A DNA stretch of 20,904 nt from DATDMG01 sp036518955 (GTDB lineage Bacteria > Actinomycetota > Actinomycetes > Actinomycetales > Kineosporiaceae), in the NCBI GenBank assembly GCA_036518955.1, contig DATDMG010000557.1, positions 1 through 20,904 of the forward strand, given 5' to 3'. Position 1 is the stretch's first letter, and every line of letters starts with the position of its first letter. The translations under genes and the position numbers were made by a program. Below, one piece after another: positions 13,083-20,377 of the stretch. The notes below the pieces were generated by a model, which saw nothing but the letters and a program-made list of their open reading frames with translations, was not told the DNA's origin and did no database searches.

Positions 13083-15257
13083 GTGCCATCCAGGCGTCAC
13101 GACGAGCGTGCCGGCCAGGCCACTGCCTCGTTCTTCCCGAGAGCGCGGAACCGGAGAACGCCATCCCATCGTGCGGGAGCCGGAGGCCGATCAACCTCAG
13201 ACCGCGCATCGAGGAACTCCTCTGGCCAGCTGCACTGGATCGCGGTCGCCAGCCTCCTTTCCATATCAGTGTTCGCGTTCCTGCTCCAGGGATTTCAAGA
13301 GGCGTACGCGCACTCGAACCCCATTGTGCCCGCCGCCTTCCCCGCTGGTACACAAGACCTGGACCGGTCCCTGGCCGCCACATCACCGAGCGCCCTGCGG
13401 CCTGCGTCGGCCGGCGCGACGGCAGCCGCCCGACGCCCGGCGCACCGAAACGTGGCACTCATCCTCGCCATCACCGAGGACAGCAATCTTACTCGGCTGA
13501 GCTACGCGCTGGCACAAAGACATCTCACCGCCACCCTGGTAGGCGCCCGATCCCGGACGGCGGCCTCGGTCGCGACCGACAGCAGTGGCCCTGTTGCCGC
13601 CCTTCTGCGCCGTCTCGAGATCGCCCGCGGCGGCACTCCCCCGGTCAGCCTCGACAGGCGCTTCCCCAGCCCTCACGACCTCGTCCTCACCGACCTCACC
13701 TGGGGGAACTCCGAGCAGAGCGGGGCACAAGCCACCCTGCGGAACCCGAGGCCGGTGCTCGGCGCCGCACGCGGACGGTGCCCTTCGATCGCCTCCGGTC
13801 CGCAGGCCTTGTGGGGCCGTGCGCCTGGCAACGACGGAGAGTTCCGCGCCTTGTTGAGGACCGTCGATCGCCTGCAGTCCTGCGGCATCGGGTTCGTGTC
13901 CCTCCCTGTCACGTCCAGCACCCGCCCGAGTCCGGCCAGTCGGGCAGCGGCCACCCTGATCGGCGCGGCGACCACGGCGGCGCGCCCCACGGTGCTGGTG
14001 CTGCTCGCCCTGGCCAACATCCTTGCCCTGGCGCGACTCCTCCTCCTCGTCACCGTGGCGTTACGACACCGGCGACGTCGGTCGATCGAGGCGAAGCGTT
14101 CCGGGAGGACGAACGGTGAGCGGCCGGAACGTGCTCCGGTGTCGGTCATCGTTCCGGCGTACAACGAGGGGAAGGGCATCCTGGCGACCGTCACCTCGCT
14201 GGTCGAGGCCACCTCCCCGGACGGCGAGATCATCGTCGTCGACGACGGTTCCACCGACGACACGGCGCGGATCGTGGCCGAGGCAGGTCTGCCACGGGTC
14301 AGCCTGATCACGCAGCGGAACGGCGGAAAGCCCAGCGCCTTGAATACCGGGCTGGCGGCAGCCCGCCACGAGCTGGTGGTCATGGTGGACGCCGACACCG
14401 TCGTGCAACGGGATGCGGTGGACGCCTTGGTGAGAGCAGCGGTCGCCGCACCAGACATCGGCGCGGTCAGCGGCAACGTCAAAGTGGCCAACCGCAGTTC
14501 ACTGCTCACCTGCTGGCAGCACCTGGAGTTCGTCAGTGGCTTCAACCTCGACCGCCGCCTGTACGACCTGATTCGCATGACACCGACCGTTCCGGGCGCC
14601 CTGGGAATCTTCCGCCGCAGCGCCCTGGCGGTCATCGATGGGGTAAGTTCCGCGACGGTGGCCGAGGACACCGACCTCACCCTGGCACTCCAGGCCGCGG
14701 GTTTTCGCGTAGTGTACGAACCCGAGGCGATCGCCTACACCGAGGCACCGAGAACGGTCCGGCAACTGGCCAATCAAAGGTTTCGGTGGACCTACGGGAC
14801 ATTGCAGGCCCTCTGGAAGCATCGCAGGTTGCTCACGGCCGCCGGCGGCCCCAGGGTACGCGCCTGGACGATGTATGCCTACATGATCCTGTTCCAGGCC
14901 CTGATACCCGCCTGGGGGCTCCTGACCAACTTCTTCACCGTGTATCTGTGGTTCTCCGACACATGGACGGCAGCCGTCAGCCTCGCCGTCACGATCGCGG
15001 TCCAGTGCGTGCTGGCCGGGGTAGCCCTGTGGCTCGACGGAGAGGGATTCCTCGCGCTGCTGGCGGTGCCGCTCCTCCCGTTCTTCTACTCCCCGTTCCT
15101 GTCGACGGTGGTGATTCACTCGATCGTCGTGGCGGCGATGGGACTTCCGGTCCGGTGGCAGCCCCAGTTACGACACGGTGTCGGAAGCGATGTCCTGGCG
15201 CGGTGGCGGGTAGCGCCCTCGACGTCCATGGCCGGGTCGGTACCAGACACCTCGTGA
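13083..15257 (+). CDS. Membrane GT2 glycosyltransferase with degenerate deacetylase-like domain
   Basis: With GTG 13083 as start (GGAG 8 nt upstream) the protein has 724 residues; the frame is open ~100 bp further upstream, so the start is uncertain. One helix near residues 50-70 precedes an extracytoplasmic region (~70-285). A second membrane stretch (~290-330) leads to a cytoplasmic GT2 domain with SVIVPAYNE (~353), VVDDGS (Asp 387-388), DAD (436-438), EDTD (528-531) and QRFRW (565-569). These are the motifs of processive beta-glycosyltransferases such as chitin, cellulose and hyaluronan synthases. Several C-terminal helices follow. The layout matches actinobacterial deacetylase/GT2 fusions, but the extracytoplasmic half shows no TFDDGP or HxxxH motif. 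A segment VALILAITE stands where VALTFDDGP would be expected. A polysaccharide product is likely; its identity is unknown. Confidence 0.87.
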   Translation: MPSRRHDERAGQATASFFPRARNRRTPSHRAGAGGRSTSDRASRNSSGQLHWIAVASLLSISVFAFLLQGFQEAYAHSNPIVPAAFPAGTQDLDRSLAATSPSALRPASAGATAAARRPAHRNVALILAITEDSNLTRLSYALAQRHLTATLVGARSRTAASVATDSSGPVAALLRRLEIARGGTPPVSLDRRFPSPHDLVLTDLTWGNSEQSGAQATLRNPRPVLGAARGRCPSIASGPQALWGRAPGNDGEFRALLRTVDRLQSCGIGFVSLPVTSSTRPSPASRAAATLIGAATTAARPTVLVLLALANILALARLLLLVTVALRHRRRRSIEAKRSGRTNGERPERAPVSVIVPAYNEGKGILATVTSLVEATSPDGEIIVVDDGSTDDTARIVAEAGLPRVSLITQRNGGKPSALNTGLAAARHELVVMVDADTVVQRDAVDALVRAAVAAPDIGAVSGNVKVANRSSLLTCWQHLEFVSGFNLDRRLYDLIRMTPTVPGALGIFRRSALAVIDGVSSATVAEDTDLTLALQAAGFRVVYEPEAIAYTEAPRTVRQLANQRFRWTYGTLQALWKHRRLLTAAGGPRVRAWTMYAYMILFQALIPAWGLLTNFFTVYLWFSDTWTAAVSLAVTIAVQCVLAGVALWLDGEGFLALLAVPLLPFFYSPFLSTVVIHSIVVAAMGLPVRWQPQLRHGVGSDVLARWRVAPSTSMAGSVPDTS

Positions 15258-15306
15258 CGCGGCTGCGTCCGCCTCCGTCGAGGGCGCCGCGCGGATGCCT
15301 TGACGC

Positions 15307-15355
15307 GACGCGTCACAGCGACTGACGCGTCACAGCGGACTGACGCGTCACAGCG
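15307..15355. repeat. Three tandem palindrome-bearing repeats between convergent genes
   Basis: GACGCGTCACAGCG occurs at 15307-15320, 15324-15337 and 15342-15355, with 17- and 18-bp spacing. Copies 2 and 3 contain the full 10-bp palindrome TGACGCGTCA; in copy 1 the first base is C. The array lies 50 bp after the glycosyltransferase stop and 42 bp from the end of larC. It could be a bidirectional terminator region, a protein-binding array or a minisatellite. Confidence 0.8.
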
Positions 15356-15397
15356 ACCCGGGAATACGTGAAGAACTCGGCCCGGGCAAGGGCAGGC

Positions 15398-16618
15398 TCA
15401 TCGCCTATCTCCTGGCGCTCCGGGACCGACCGGCCTCGCTCGGTCGGGCTCGCACAGCTCCTGGTGGGCTCGGGACAGCGCGGCTGCCCACACGGACTTC
15501 ACGCTGCGCCCGAGCTCGGCGGCGACCCGCACGCAGTCCCGGTGCTCGGGCTTGATGTTCACCACCTCGCCGTCGATCATGCCGAGCTTCACGGCGAGCC
15601 GGTGACCGTCCACCTCGACCGTGCGGAGCTCTCGATCGAGCACCCAACGACACTCCATCCGCTGCGACCGCACGCCGAGCGCGGTGGTGTGCCGCAGGAT
15701 CGCCTGGGCCACCGCCCGCTCGTGCTCGATGGGCACGAGCGCGGACAGCGTGAGGCCGGGCCGGGCGTGCTTCATCACCACGGACGTCGTCCACGCGTCG
15801 ACCGCCCCGGCGGACAGGCAGGCCTCGATGACCTCCGGCACGAACTCGGGCAGCAGGTCATCGAGGTTGGTCTCCAGAACGAGCGGTCCCGGATGCCTCG
15901 GAAGGGCGCCGTCCGGTTGCCCGATCAGGGAACGCACGATGTTCGGCACGTGCTCCGGGTCCTGGCTGCCGGCACCGTAGCCACACGCTGTCAACGTCAT
16001 CGGCGGGAGCGGACCGAACGAGGATGCCAGCGACACGACCAGAGCGGCTCCGGTCGGCGTCACGGTCTCGCCGTCGGCGGCCGTGCCGTAGACGGCCGCG
16101 CCCCGCAGCAGGTCGACGGTCGCCGGCGCGGGCAGCGGCAGCGGTCCGTGAGCGCCCTGCGCCAGGCCACGCCCGAGCGGAAGCGGCGAGCACACCACGT
16201 CGTCGACGCCGAGTTCCTCGAGCGCCAGCGCCACCCCGCAGATGTCGGCGATCGCGTCCAGGGCGCCCACCTCGTGGAAGCGGACGTCGTCCGGTGGAAC
16301 GCCGTGCACCCGCCCCTCGGCCTCGGCGAGGAGCGCGAACGCCGCCTGGGCGCGGCGGCGTGCTCGCTCCGGCATCGAGCCGGCGTCGATCAACCTCCGC
16401 ACGTCGCGCCAGGTACGATGAACGTGGTCTTCACGCGCGGTGACCGTGAGCGCGAGCGCGCCGATGCCTCGACGTTCGACGCGCTCGACCCGAAGGTCGA
16501 CACCCTGCACCGGCAGTCGCGAGCGGATCGCCACCAGGGACGCCCCCGCGTCCATCAGCGACGCCAGCAGCATGTCGCCGGCCGCTCCGCCGACGCAGTC
16601 CAGGTACAGGGAACTCAT
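15398..16618 (-). CDS. larC: Nickel pincer cofactor biosynthesis protein LarC
   Basis: The 406-aa product carries LarC (former DUF111) features along its length: SLYLDCVGGAAGDMLLASL at the start, VRFHEVGALDAIADICG (~115), PLPLGRGLAQGAHGPLPLPA (~150), ETVTPTGAALV (~190), ACGYGAGSQDPEHVPN, and LETNLDDLLPEFVPEVIEA in the C-terminal part. LarC is the CTP-dependent enzyme that inserts nickel into the pincer nucleotide cofactor of lactate racemase-type enzymes. In some lactobacilli it is split by a programmed frameshift; here one continuous frame covers both halves. ATG 16618 has an AGGTGGG site upstream and begins exactly at the conserved motif. The frame is open ~195 bp further upstream, but that part includes a hairpin and low-complexity sequence. 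No larA, larB or larE is in the window. Confidence 0.92.
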   Translation of the reverse strand: MSSLYLDCVGGAAGDMLLASLMDAGASLVAIRSRLPVQGVDLRVERVERRGIGALALTVTAREDHVHRTWRDVRRLIDAGSMPERARRRAQAAFALLAEAEGRVHGVPPDDVRFHEVGALDAIADICGVALALEELGVDDVVCSPLPLGRGLAQGAHGPLPLPAPATVDLLRGAAVYGTAADGETVTPTGAALVVSLASSFGPLPPMTLTACGYGAGSQDPEHVPNIVRSLIGQPDGALPRHPGPLVLETNLDDLLPEFVPEVIEACLSAGAVDAWTTSVVMKHARPGLTLSALVPIEHERAVAQAILRHTTALGVRSQRMECRWVLDRELRTVEVDGHRLAVKLGMIDGEVVNIKPEHRDCVRVAAELGRSVKSVWAAALSRAHQELCEPDRARPVGPGAPGDRR

Positions 16619-16742
16619 CTGGCCGCCCACCTGGTTCGAGGTGTCCCGAGCGTCACCGCCGGATTGCCACAACAGTAGGGCGTTCCTCGTCTCGTCCTCG
16701 CCGTTCTCACGCATCCGGCGAACCGGGACGGGCCGAGATCTT

Positions 16743-16782
16743 CCACGCCGTCTCGCCGACGGTGCCCGGCGAGACGGCGTGG
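16743..16782. terminator. Perfect 16-bp hairpin upstream of larC
   Basis: Arms 16743-16758 (CCACGCCGTCTCGCCG) and 16767-16782 are perfectly complementary around an 8-nt loop. There is no U-tract on either strand, as is common for actinobacterial terminators. It lies in the 482-bp stretch between larC and the peptide gene at 17101. No gene ends beside it on either strand, so it may instead be a 5' leader structure of larC or the end of an unseen small transcript. Confidence 0.6.
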
Positions 16783-16884
16783 GAAGGGCGGGTGCTGGCG
16801 CGACATCGAACACGGCGCGCCGCCCGGTACAGCGTGCGTGCGTTCCGGGGCGTCTTGTGCTCCGGGCCAGGCGCCGGGCGTCTT

Positions 16885-16906
16885 CACCCGGCTAACATAT
16901 CGGGTG
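16885..16906. promoter_or_regulatory. Inverted repeat enclosing an AT-rich -10-like element
   Basis: CACCCG and CGGGTG flank a 10-nt AT-rich core containing TAACAT. In this GC-rich intergenic stretch (16619-17100) it is the clearest candidate operator or -10 site, possibly for the peptide gene at 17101 or for larC. No good -35 is visible. Otherwise, apart from the hairpin at 16743-16782, I see nothing in this stretch. Confidence 0.3.
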
Positions 16907-17100
16907 TCAGCAGGATTCGCCGTCGGGTATCTCGCGAAAGACTGGCCGCGGGCACCATCGACAGTAGCGACCACGGGCGCGATATCAAGGAGCAGGGCCC
17001 TGGGTCGTTGGTGACGGTTCGGCAGAATCTGATGACAATCGCGGTATGACCGCCGCGGAATCAGGGAAATGATGACCCCGATGCAAGGGAGAGGAATACC

Positions 17101-17223
17101 ATGATCGAGCAGAACACGCCCGTCGATGCCGTGGTCGTGCTGAGTGATGACGAGATCGAGATCGCCGGTATCGTCGGCGGGACGAGTCCCCAAGAGCAGC
17201 CGTTCCTCTGCTGCCACTGGTAA
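17101..17223 (+). CDS. Putative RiPP precursor peptide, 40 aa, with Gly-Gly leader and CCHW tail
   Basis: ATG 17101 is preceded by a strong purine-rich ribosome site (GGGAGAGGAATACC). The 40-residue product has an acidic, aliphatic leader with LSDDEIEIAGIVGG at residues 14-27. This resembles the ELxxxELxxVxGG leader ends of class II lanthipeptides, Nif11/nitrile-hydratase-type RiPPs and bacteriocins, where a peptidase cuts after Gly-Gly. Cleavage after Gly27 would free a 13-residue core, TSPQEQPFLCCHW, with two adjacent cysteines and a C-terminal His-Trp. Codon use is G/C-biased and typical of the neighbours. No modifying enzyme, protease or transporter lies within the window, and larC 0.5 kb away is divergent. 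Alternatives are a metal-binding peptide or a small regulatory ORF. The ORF and ribosome site are seen; RiPP identity is inferred. Confidence 0.6.
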   Translation: MIEQNTPVDAVVVLSDDEIEIAGIVGGTSPQEQPFLCCHW

Positions 17224-17314
17224 ATGCCCCTCACAGTCTCGGCGATGTCGCGGCGGCGCGTCCGTCGTGAGGACTGGGCGAGACGGGAGGTACGGGACGA
17301 GCACGACTTCTGAC

Positions 17315-17344
17315 GATCTTCGCGGCAGCTCCTGCCGGAAGATC
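17315..17344 (+). terminator. Strong hairpin downstream of the peptide gene
   Basis: GATCTTC plus CGGCAG pair with CTGCCG plus GAAGATC across a CTC loop, giving 13 bp with one bulged G. It lies 92 bp after the peptide stop, with no gene between, and is the likely terminator of that transcript. The rest of 17224-17554 holds only this hairpin, the katG terminator and a doubtful 29-codon ORF. Confidence 0.6.
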
Positions 17345-17504
17345 GTCTCCGGAGTCGCACTCGTCCTGTCCGTTCTGCCGTCGGCCCCGTTGCCGACCAC
17401 CGCACACCGCCCCACCGCCGCCCGCACACAGGAGAACTACCTGGGCAACCCGGTGAATCGGTGGACCTGCCGGCAGCGCCGTCCTGCGTTGACCGTTCCC
17501 GGGT

Positions 17505-17540
17505 CGGCCCCGGCGGCACGGGAAGGTGCCGTCGGGGCCG
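17505..17540 (-). terminator. Terminator hairpin downstream of katG
   Basis: Arms 17505-17518 and 17527-17540 pair over 14 positions with one mismatch or wobble around an 8-nt loop. The hairpin starts 14 bp beyond the katG stop codon on the katG strand, the expected place for a factor-independent terminator. Confidence 0.65.
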
Positions 17541-17554
17541 GGCGGACGCCGGGA

Positions 17555-19774
17555 TCAGGCGACGTCGAACCGGTCGAGGTTCATCACCTTGTCCCAGGCC
17601 GCGACGAAGTCGCGGACGAACTTCTCCTGCGCGTCGTCGCTGGCGTAGACCTCCACCAGCGCCCGCAACTGGGAGTTCGAGCCGAAGACGAGGTCAGCTC
17701 GGGTCGCCGTCCAGACCAGTTCGCCGGTACCGGCGTCGCGGCCCTCGAACGTCTCGGCGTCCTCGGACACCGGCTGCCACCTGGTGCCGGCGTCGAGGAG
17801 GTTCACGAAGAAGTCGTTGGTCAGCACCCCCGGACGCCGCGTCAGGACGCCGTGCGGGGAGCGCTGGGCATTCGCGTCCAGCACACGCAGGCCGCCCACC
17901 AGCACGGTCAGCTCGGGAGCGGTCAGGGTCAGCAGCTCGGCCCGGTCGACGAGCAACTGCTCCGTGGGCCGGGAGTTCCCCTTGCCGAGGTAGTTGCGGA
18001 ACCCGTCCGCCGTCGGCTCCAGCACGCCGAACGACTCCACGTCGGTCTGCTCCTGCGAGGCGTCCGTCCGCCCGGGGGTGAAGGGGACGACGACGTCGAA
18101 CCCGGCGTCCTTCGCCGCCCGCTCGACGGCCGCGCACCCGCCGAGCACGATCAGGTCCGCGAGCGAGACCTGCTTGGCGCCACCGGCCTGCGCCGCGTTG
18201 AAGTTCTGCCGGATGCCGTCGAGCACGCCCAGGACCTTCGACAGCTGCGCGGGATCGTTGACCTCCCACTGGTTCTGGGGGGCGAGGCGCAGGCGCGCCC
18301 CGTTGGCACCGCCACGCTTGTCGGTGCCGCGGAAGGTCGACGCCGAGGCCCAGGCGGTCGCGACCAACTCGGAGCCGGACAGCCCCGAGGCCAGGACCGT
18401 CTCCTTCAACGTCGCGACGTCCGCGGGGCCGATCAGCTCGTGCGTCACCGGCGGGACCGGGTCCTGCCACAGCTGCGGCTCCGCCGGCACCAGCGAGCCG
18501 ACGTACCGGGAGATCGGACCCATGTCCCGGTGGGTGAGCTTGAACCACGCCTTGGCGAAGGCGTCCGCGAACTCCTGCGGGTTCGCCGCGAACCGGCGGG
18601 AGATCTGCTCGTAGACCGGGTCGAACCGGAGCGAGAGGTCCGTCGTCAGCATCACGGGGGTGTGCCGGGTCGACGGGTCATGGGCGTCCGGCACGGTGCC
18701 TGCCGCGGCCGGGTCGGTGGGAATCCACTGCTTCGCCCCCGCCGGGCTGGTGGACAGCTCCCAGTCGTACCGGAAGAGGGTCTCGAAGAAGCTGTTGTCC
18801 CAGCTGACCGGAGTGGGTGTCCACGCGCCCTCCAGGCCGCTGGTGATGGTGTCACCGCCCCCGCCGGTGCCGAACGCGCTCTTCCAGCCCAGGCCCATCT
18901 CCTGCAGGGGGGCGGCCTCGGGCTCGGGGCCGACGTTGTCGGCCGGACCGGCGCCGTGCGTCTTGCCGAACGTGTGGCCGCCGGCGATGAGCGCGACCGT
19001 CTCCTCGTCGTTCATCGCCATCCGGCGGAACGTCTCCCGGATGTCCCGGGCAGCCGCCAGCGGGTCCGGGTTACCGTTCGGACCCTCGGGATTCACGTAG
19101 ATGAGACCCATCTGGACGGCGCCGAGCGGGTTCGCGAGCTCACGGTCGCCGCTGTAGCGCTCGTCCCCGAGCCAGGTGCCCTCGGTCCCCCAGTTGATCT
19201 CCTCCGGGGCCCAGACGTCCACGCGCCCACCGCCGAAGCCGAACGTCCGGAACCCCATCGACTCCAGGGCGACGTTTCCGGCGAGGACCATCAGGTCGGC
19301 CCACGAGATCTTCTTGCCGTACTTCTTCTTCACCGGCCAGAGCAACCGGCGAGCCTTGTCCAGGTTCGCGTTGTCCGGCCAGCTGTTGAGCGGCGCGAAC
19401 CGCTGCTCACCCGACCCGGCGCCACCGCGACCGTCACTGATCCGGTACGTGCCCGCGCTGTGCCACGCCATCCGGATGAACAGCGGCCCGTAGTGGCCGT
19501 AGTCGGCCGGCCACCAGTCCTGGGACGTCGTCATCACGGCCTCGATGTCCGCCGTGACGGCGGCGAGGTCGAGCGTCGCGAACTCCTTGGCGTAGTCGAA
19601 GTCCGCTCCCATCGGGTTGCCCGCGGGCGGGTCCCGGTGGAGAACGCTCAGGTCCAGCTGGTTCGGCCACCAGTCGCGGTTCGACCGGCCGCCGTGCGAG
19701 GCACGAGCCACCGGGCACCCCCCCTGGCTGCCCAGCTGGTCCTGTTCTTCGGTTACTGGGGTGGTATCGGGCAC
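17555..19774 (-). CDS. katG: Catalase-peroxidase KatG
   Basis: This 739-residue bifunctional heme enzyme removes hydrogen peroxide and has peroxidase activity. The distal triad is Arg101-Trp104-His105 in IRMAWHSAGTYR and the proximal heme ligand is His267 in GGHTFGKTHG. The Met-Tyr-Trp crosslink partners are Trp104, Tyr226 (MGLIYVNPEG) and Met252 (RMAMNDEE). These sit three positions below the mycobacterial numbering, which supports the start. The C-terminal duplicated, heme-free domain is complete (VSLADLIVLGGCAAVE, RPGVLTNDFFVNLLD). The start is GTG 19774 with AGGAGGA 5 nt upstream; the longer open frame overlaps furA and is not used. It lies 44 nt after furA on the same strand and is probably cotranscribed and controlled by it. 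Confidence 0.97.
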   Translation of the reverse strand: MPDTTPVTEEQDQLGSQGGCPVARASHGGRSNRDWWPNQLDLSVLHRDPPAGNPMGADFDYAKEFATLDLAAVTADIEAVMTTSQDWWPADYGHYGPLFIRMAWHSAGTYRISDGRGGAGSGEQRFAPLNSWPDNANLDKARRLLWPVKKKYGKKISWADLMVLAGNVALESMGFRTFGFGGGRVDVWAPEEINWGTEGTWLGDERYSGDRELANPLGAVQMGLIYVNPEGPNGNPDPLAAARDIRETFRRMAMNDEETVALIAGGHTFGKTHGAGPADNVGPEPEAAPLQEMGLGWKSAFGTGGGGDTITSGLEGAWTPTPVSWDNSFFETLFRYDWELSTSPAGAKQWIPTDPAAAGTVPDAHDPSTRHTPVMLTTDLSLRFDPVYEQISRRFAANPQEFADAFAKAWFKLTHRDMGPISRYVGSLVPAEPQLWQDPVPPVTHELIGPADVATLKETVLASGLSGSELVATAWASASTFRGTDKRGGANGARLRLAPQNQWEVNDPAQLSKVLGVLDGIRQNFNAAQAGGAKQVSLADLIVLGGCAAVERAAKDAGFDVVVPFTPGRTDASQEQTDVESFGVLEPTADGFRNYLGKGNSRPTEQLLVDRAELLTLTAPELTVLVGGLRVLDANAQRSPHGVLTRRPGVLTNDFFVNLLDAGTRWQPVSEDAETFEGRDAGTGELVWTATRADLVFGSNSQLRALVEVYASDDAQEKFVRDFVAAWDKVMNLDRFDVA

Positions 19775-19818
19775 GAACGTCCTCCTGATGACAGGCGAAG
19801 GGATAATCGGGAAAGGAA

Positions 19819-20250
19819 TCACGAACCAGGTCCCGCCGAGCAGGACGGGCACAGGCCCCAGTAGACGACCTCGGCCTCGTCGATGACGTAGCCGTGGTCG
19901 TCGGGGGCGCGCAGGCACGGCGTGCCGCCGACGGCGCAGTCCACGTCCTCGATGTCGCCGCATGACCGGCACACGAGGTGGTGATGGTTGTCGGCCACCC
20001 GCGACTCGTAGCGGGCCGGCGAGCCGGCCGGCTCGATCCGCCGGACCAGGCCCGCGGCGGTCAGGACGCGCAACACGTCGTAGACCGCCTGGGTGGACAC
20101 CTCCGGGAGATCCAGACGAACGGTTCGAAGGATCGTGTCGGTGTCCGCATGAGCGTGCTCGCGCACCGCCCCCAGCACCGCGACCCTGGGCCGGGTCACC
20201 CGCAGGGCAGCCTGCCGCAGCAGGGCCTCGGCGTCGAAGGTCGGCAGCAC
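19819..20250 (-). CDS. furA: Fur-family repressor FurA
   Basis: This 143-aa metalloregulator has an N-terminal winged helix (ALRVTRPRVAVLGAV, then VSTQAVYDVLRVLTAAGLVRR as recognition region) and a C-terminal metal and dimerisation domain with DNHHHLVCRSCGDIEDVDC and a terminal CPSC zinc motif. In mycobacteria and streptomycetes the furA gene next to katG encodes an iron- and peroxide-responsive autorepressor of the furA-katG operon, and the layout here is identical. The start is GTG 20250 and no Shine-Dalgarno precedes it; see the promoter entry for evidence that the mRNA is leaderless. Confidence 0.94.
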   Translation of the reverse strand: MLPTFDAEALLRQAALRVTRPRVAVLGAVREHAHADTDTILRTVRLDLPEVSTQAVYDVLRVLTAAGLVRRIEPAGSPARYESRVADNHHHLVCRSCGDIEDVDCAVGGTPCLRAPDDHGYVIDEAEVVYWGLCPSCSAGPGS

Positions 20251-20257
20251 AGTGCAG

Positions 20258-20292
20258 AGTCTGGACCACTTTTCTGGAACGAGTCAAGAAAA
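20258..20292 (-). promoter_or_regulatory. furA promoter with overlapping AT-rich operator
   Basis: Read on the minus strand, TTGACT (20287-20282) is followed after 18 bp by CAGACT (20263-20258), and 7 nt later by GTG 20250. This spacing puts the transcription start at or next to the start codon. The -35 sits inside the palindrome TTTTCT-11 nt-AGAAAA (20270-20292), the only AT-rich patch nearby and a good candidate FurA box. Mycobacterial furA promoters have a comparable AT-rich operator, which supports autoregulation; occupancy here is inferred. Confidence 0.6.
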
Positions 20293-20310
20293 CTCGGAGA
20301 TTGCGGATCA

Positions 20311-20332
20311 CAGCGGGTGGGAACCCCCGCTG
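20311..20332 (-). terminator. Hairpin between the Dyp peroxidase gene and furA
   Basis: CAGCGGG and CCCGCTG pair around an 8-nt loop just upstream of the furA promoter, and a second GC palindrome lies at 20343-20357. Together they could end transcription from the Dyp peroxidase gene before furA. Confidence 0.4.
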
Positions 20333-20377
20333 CCACACCCGACCGCCGGTCCGGCGGCCTGGATCCTCGACCTCGCT

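Noticed and set aside
15307..15355. A possible CRISPR array
   Set aside because: The repeats are only 14 bp with 3-4 bp between them, so there are no spacers, and no cas gene is present.
16619..16813. A 65-residue N-terminal extension of LarC
   Set aside because: The conserved LarC start motif begins at the ATG at 16618, which has its own ribosome site. The extension contains the hairpin at 16743-16782 and low-complexity residues.
16762..17049. A 95-codon + strand ORF upstream of the peptide gene
   Set aside because: It runs through the long hairpin and an AT-rich element, lacks a ribosome site and has no recognisable content.
17224..17313. A 29-codon ORF directly after the peptide gene stop
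   Set aside because: It has no ribosome site of its own, a very Arg-rich translation and no family resemblance; too weak to call.
17144..19864. A 906-codon open frame on the + strand
   Set aside because: It is antisense to katG over almost its whole length. The katG frame has all catalytic motifs and the + frame is a GC-driven shadow with no recognisable domain.
20251..20338. An extended katG start reading back through furA to 20338
   Set aside because: The frame crosses the whole furA gene. GTG 19774 has a good ribosome site and gives the standard KatG length and residue numbering.
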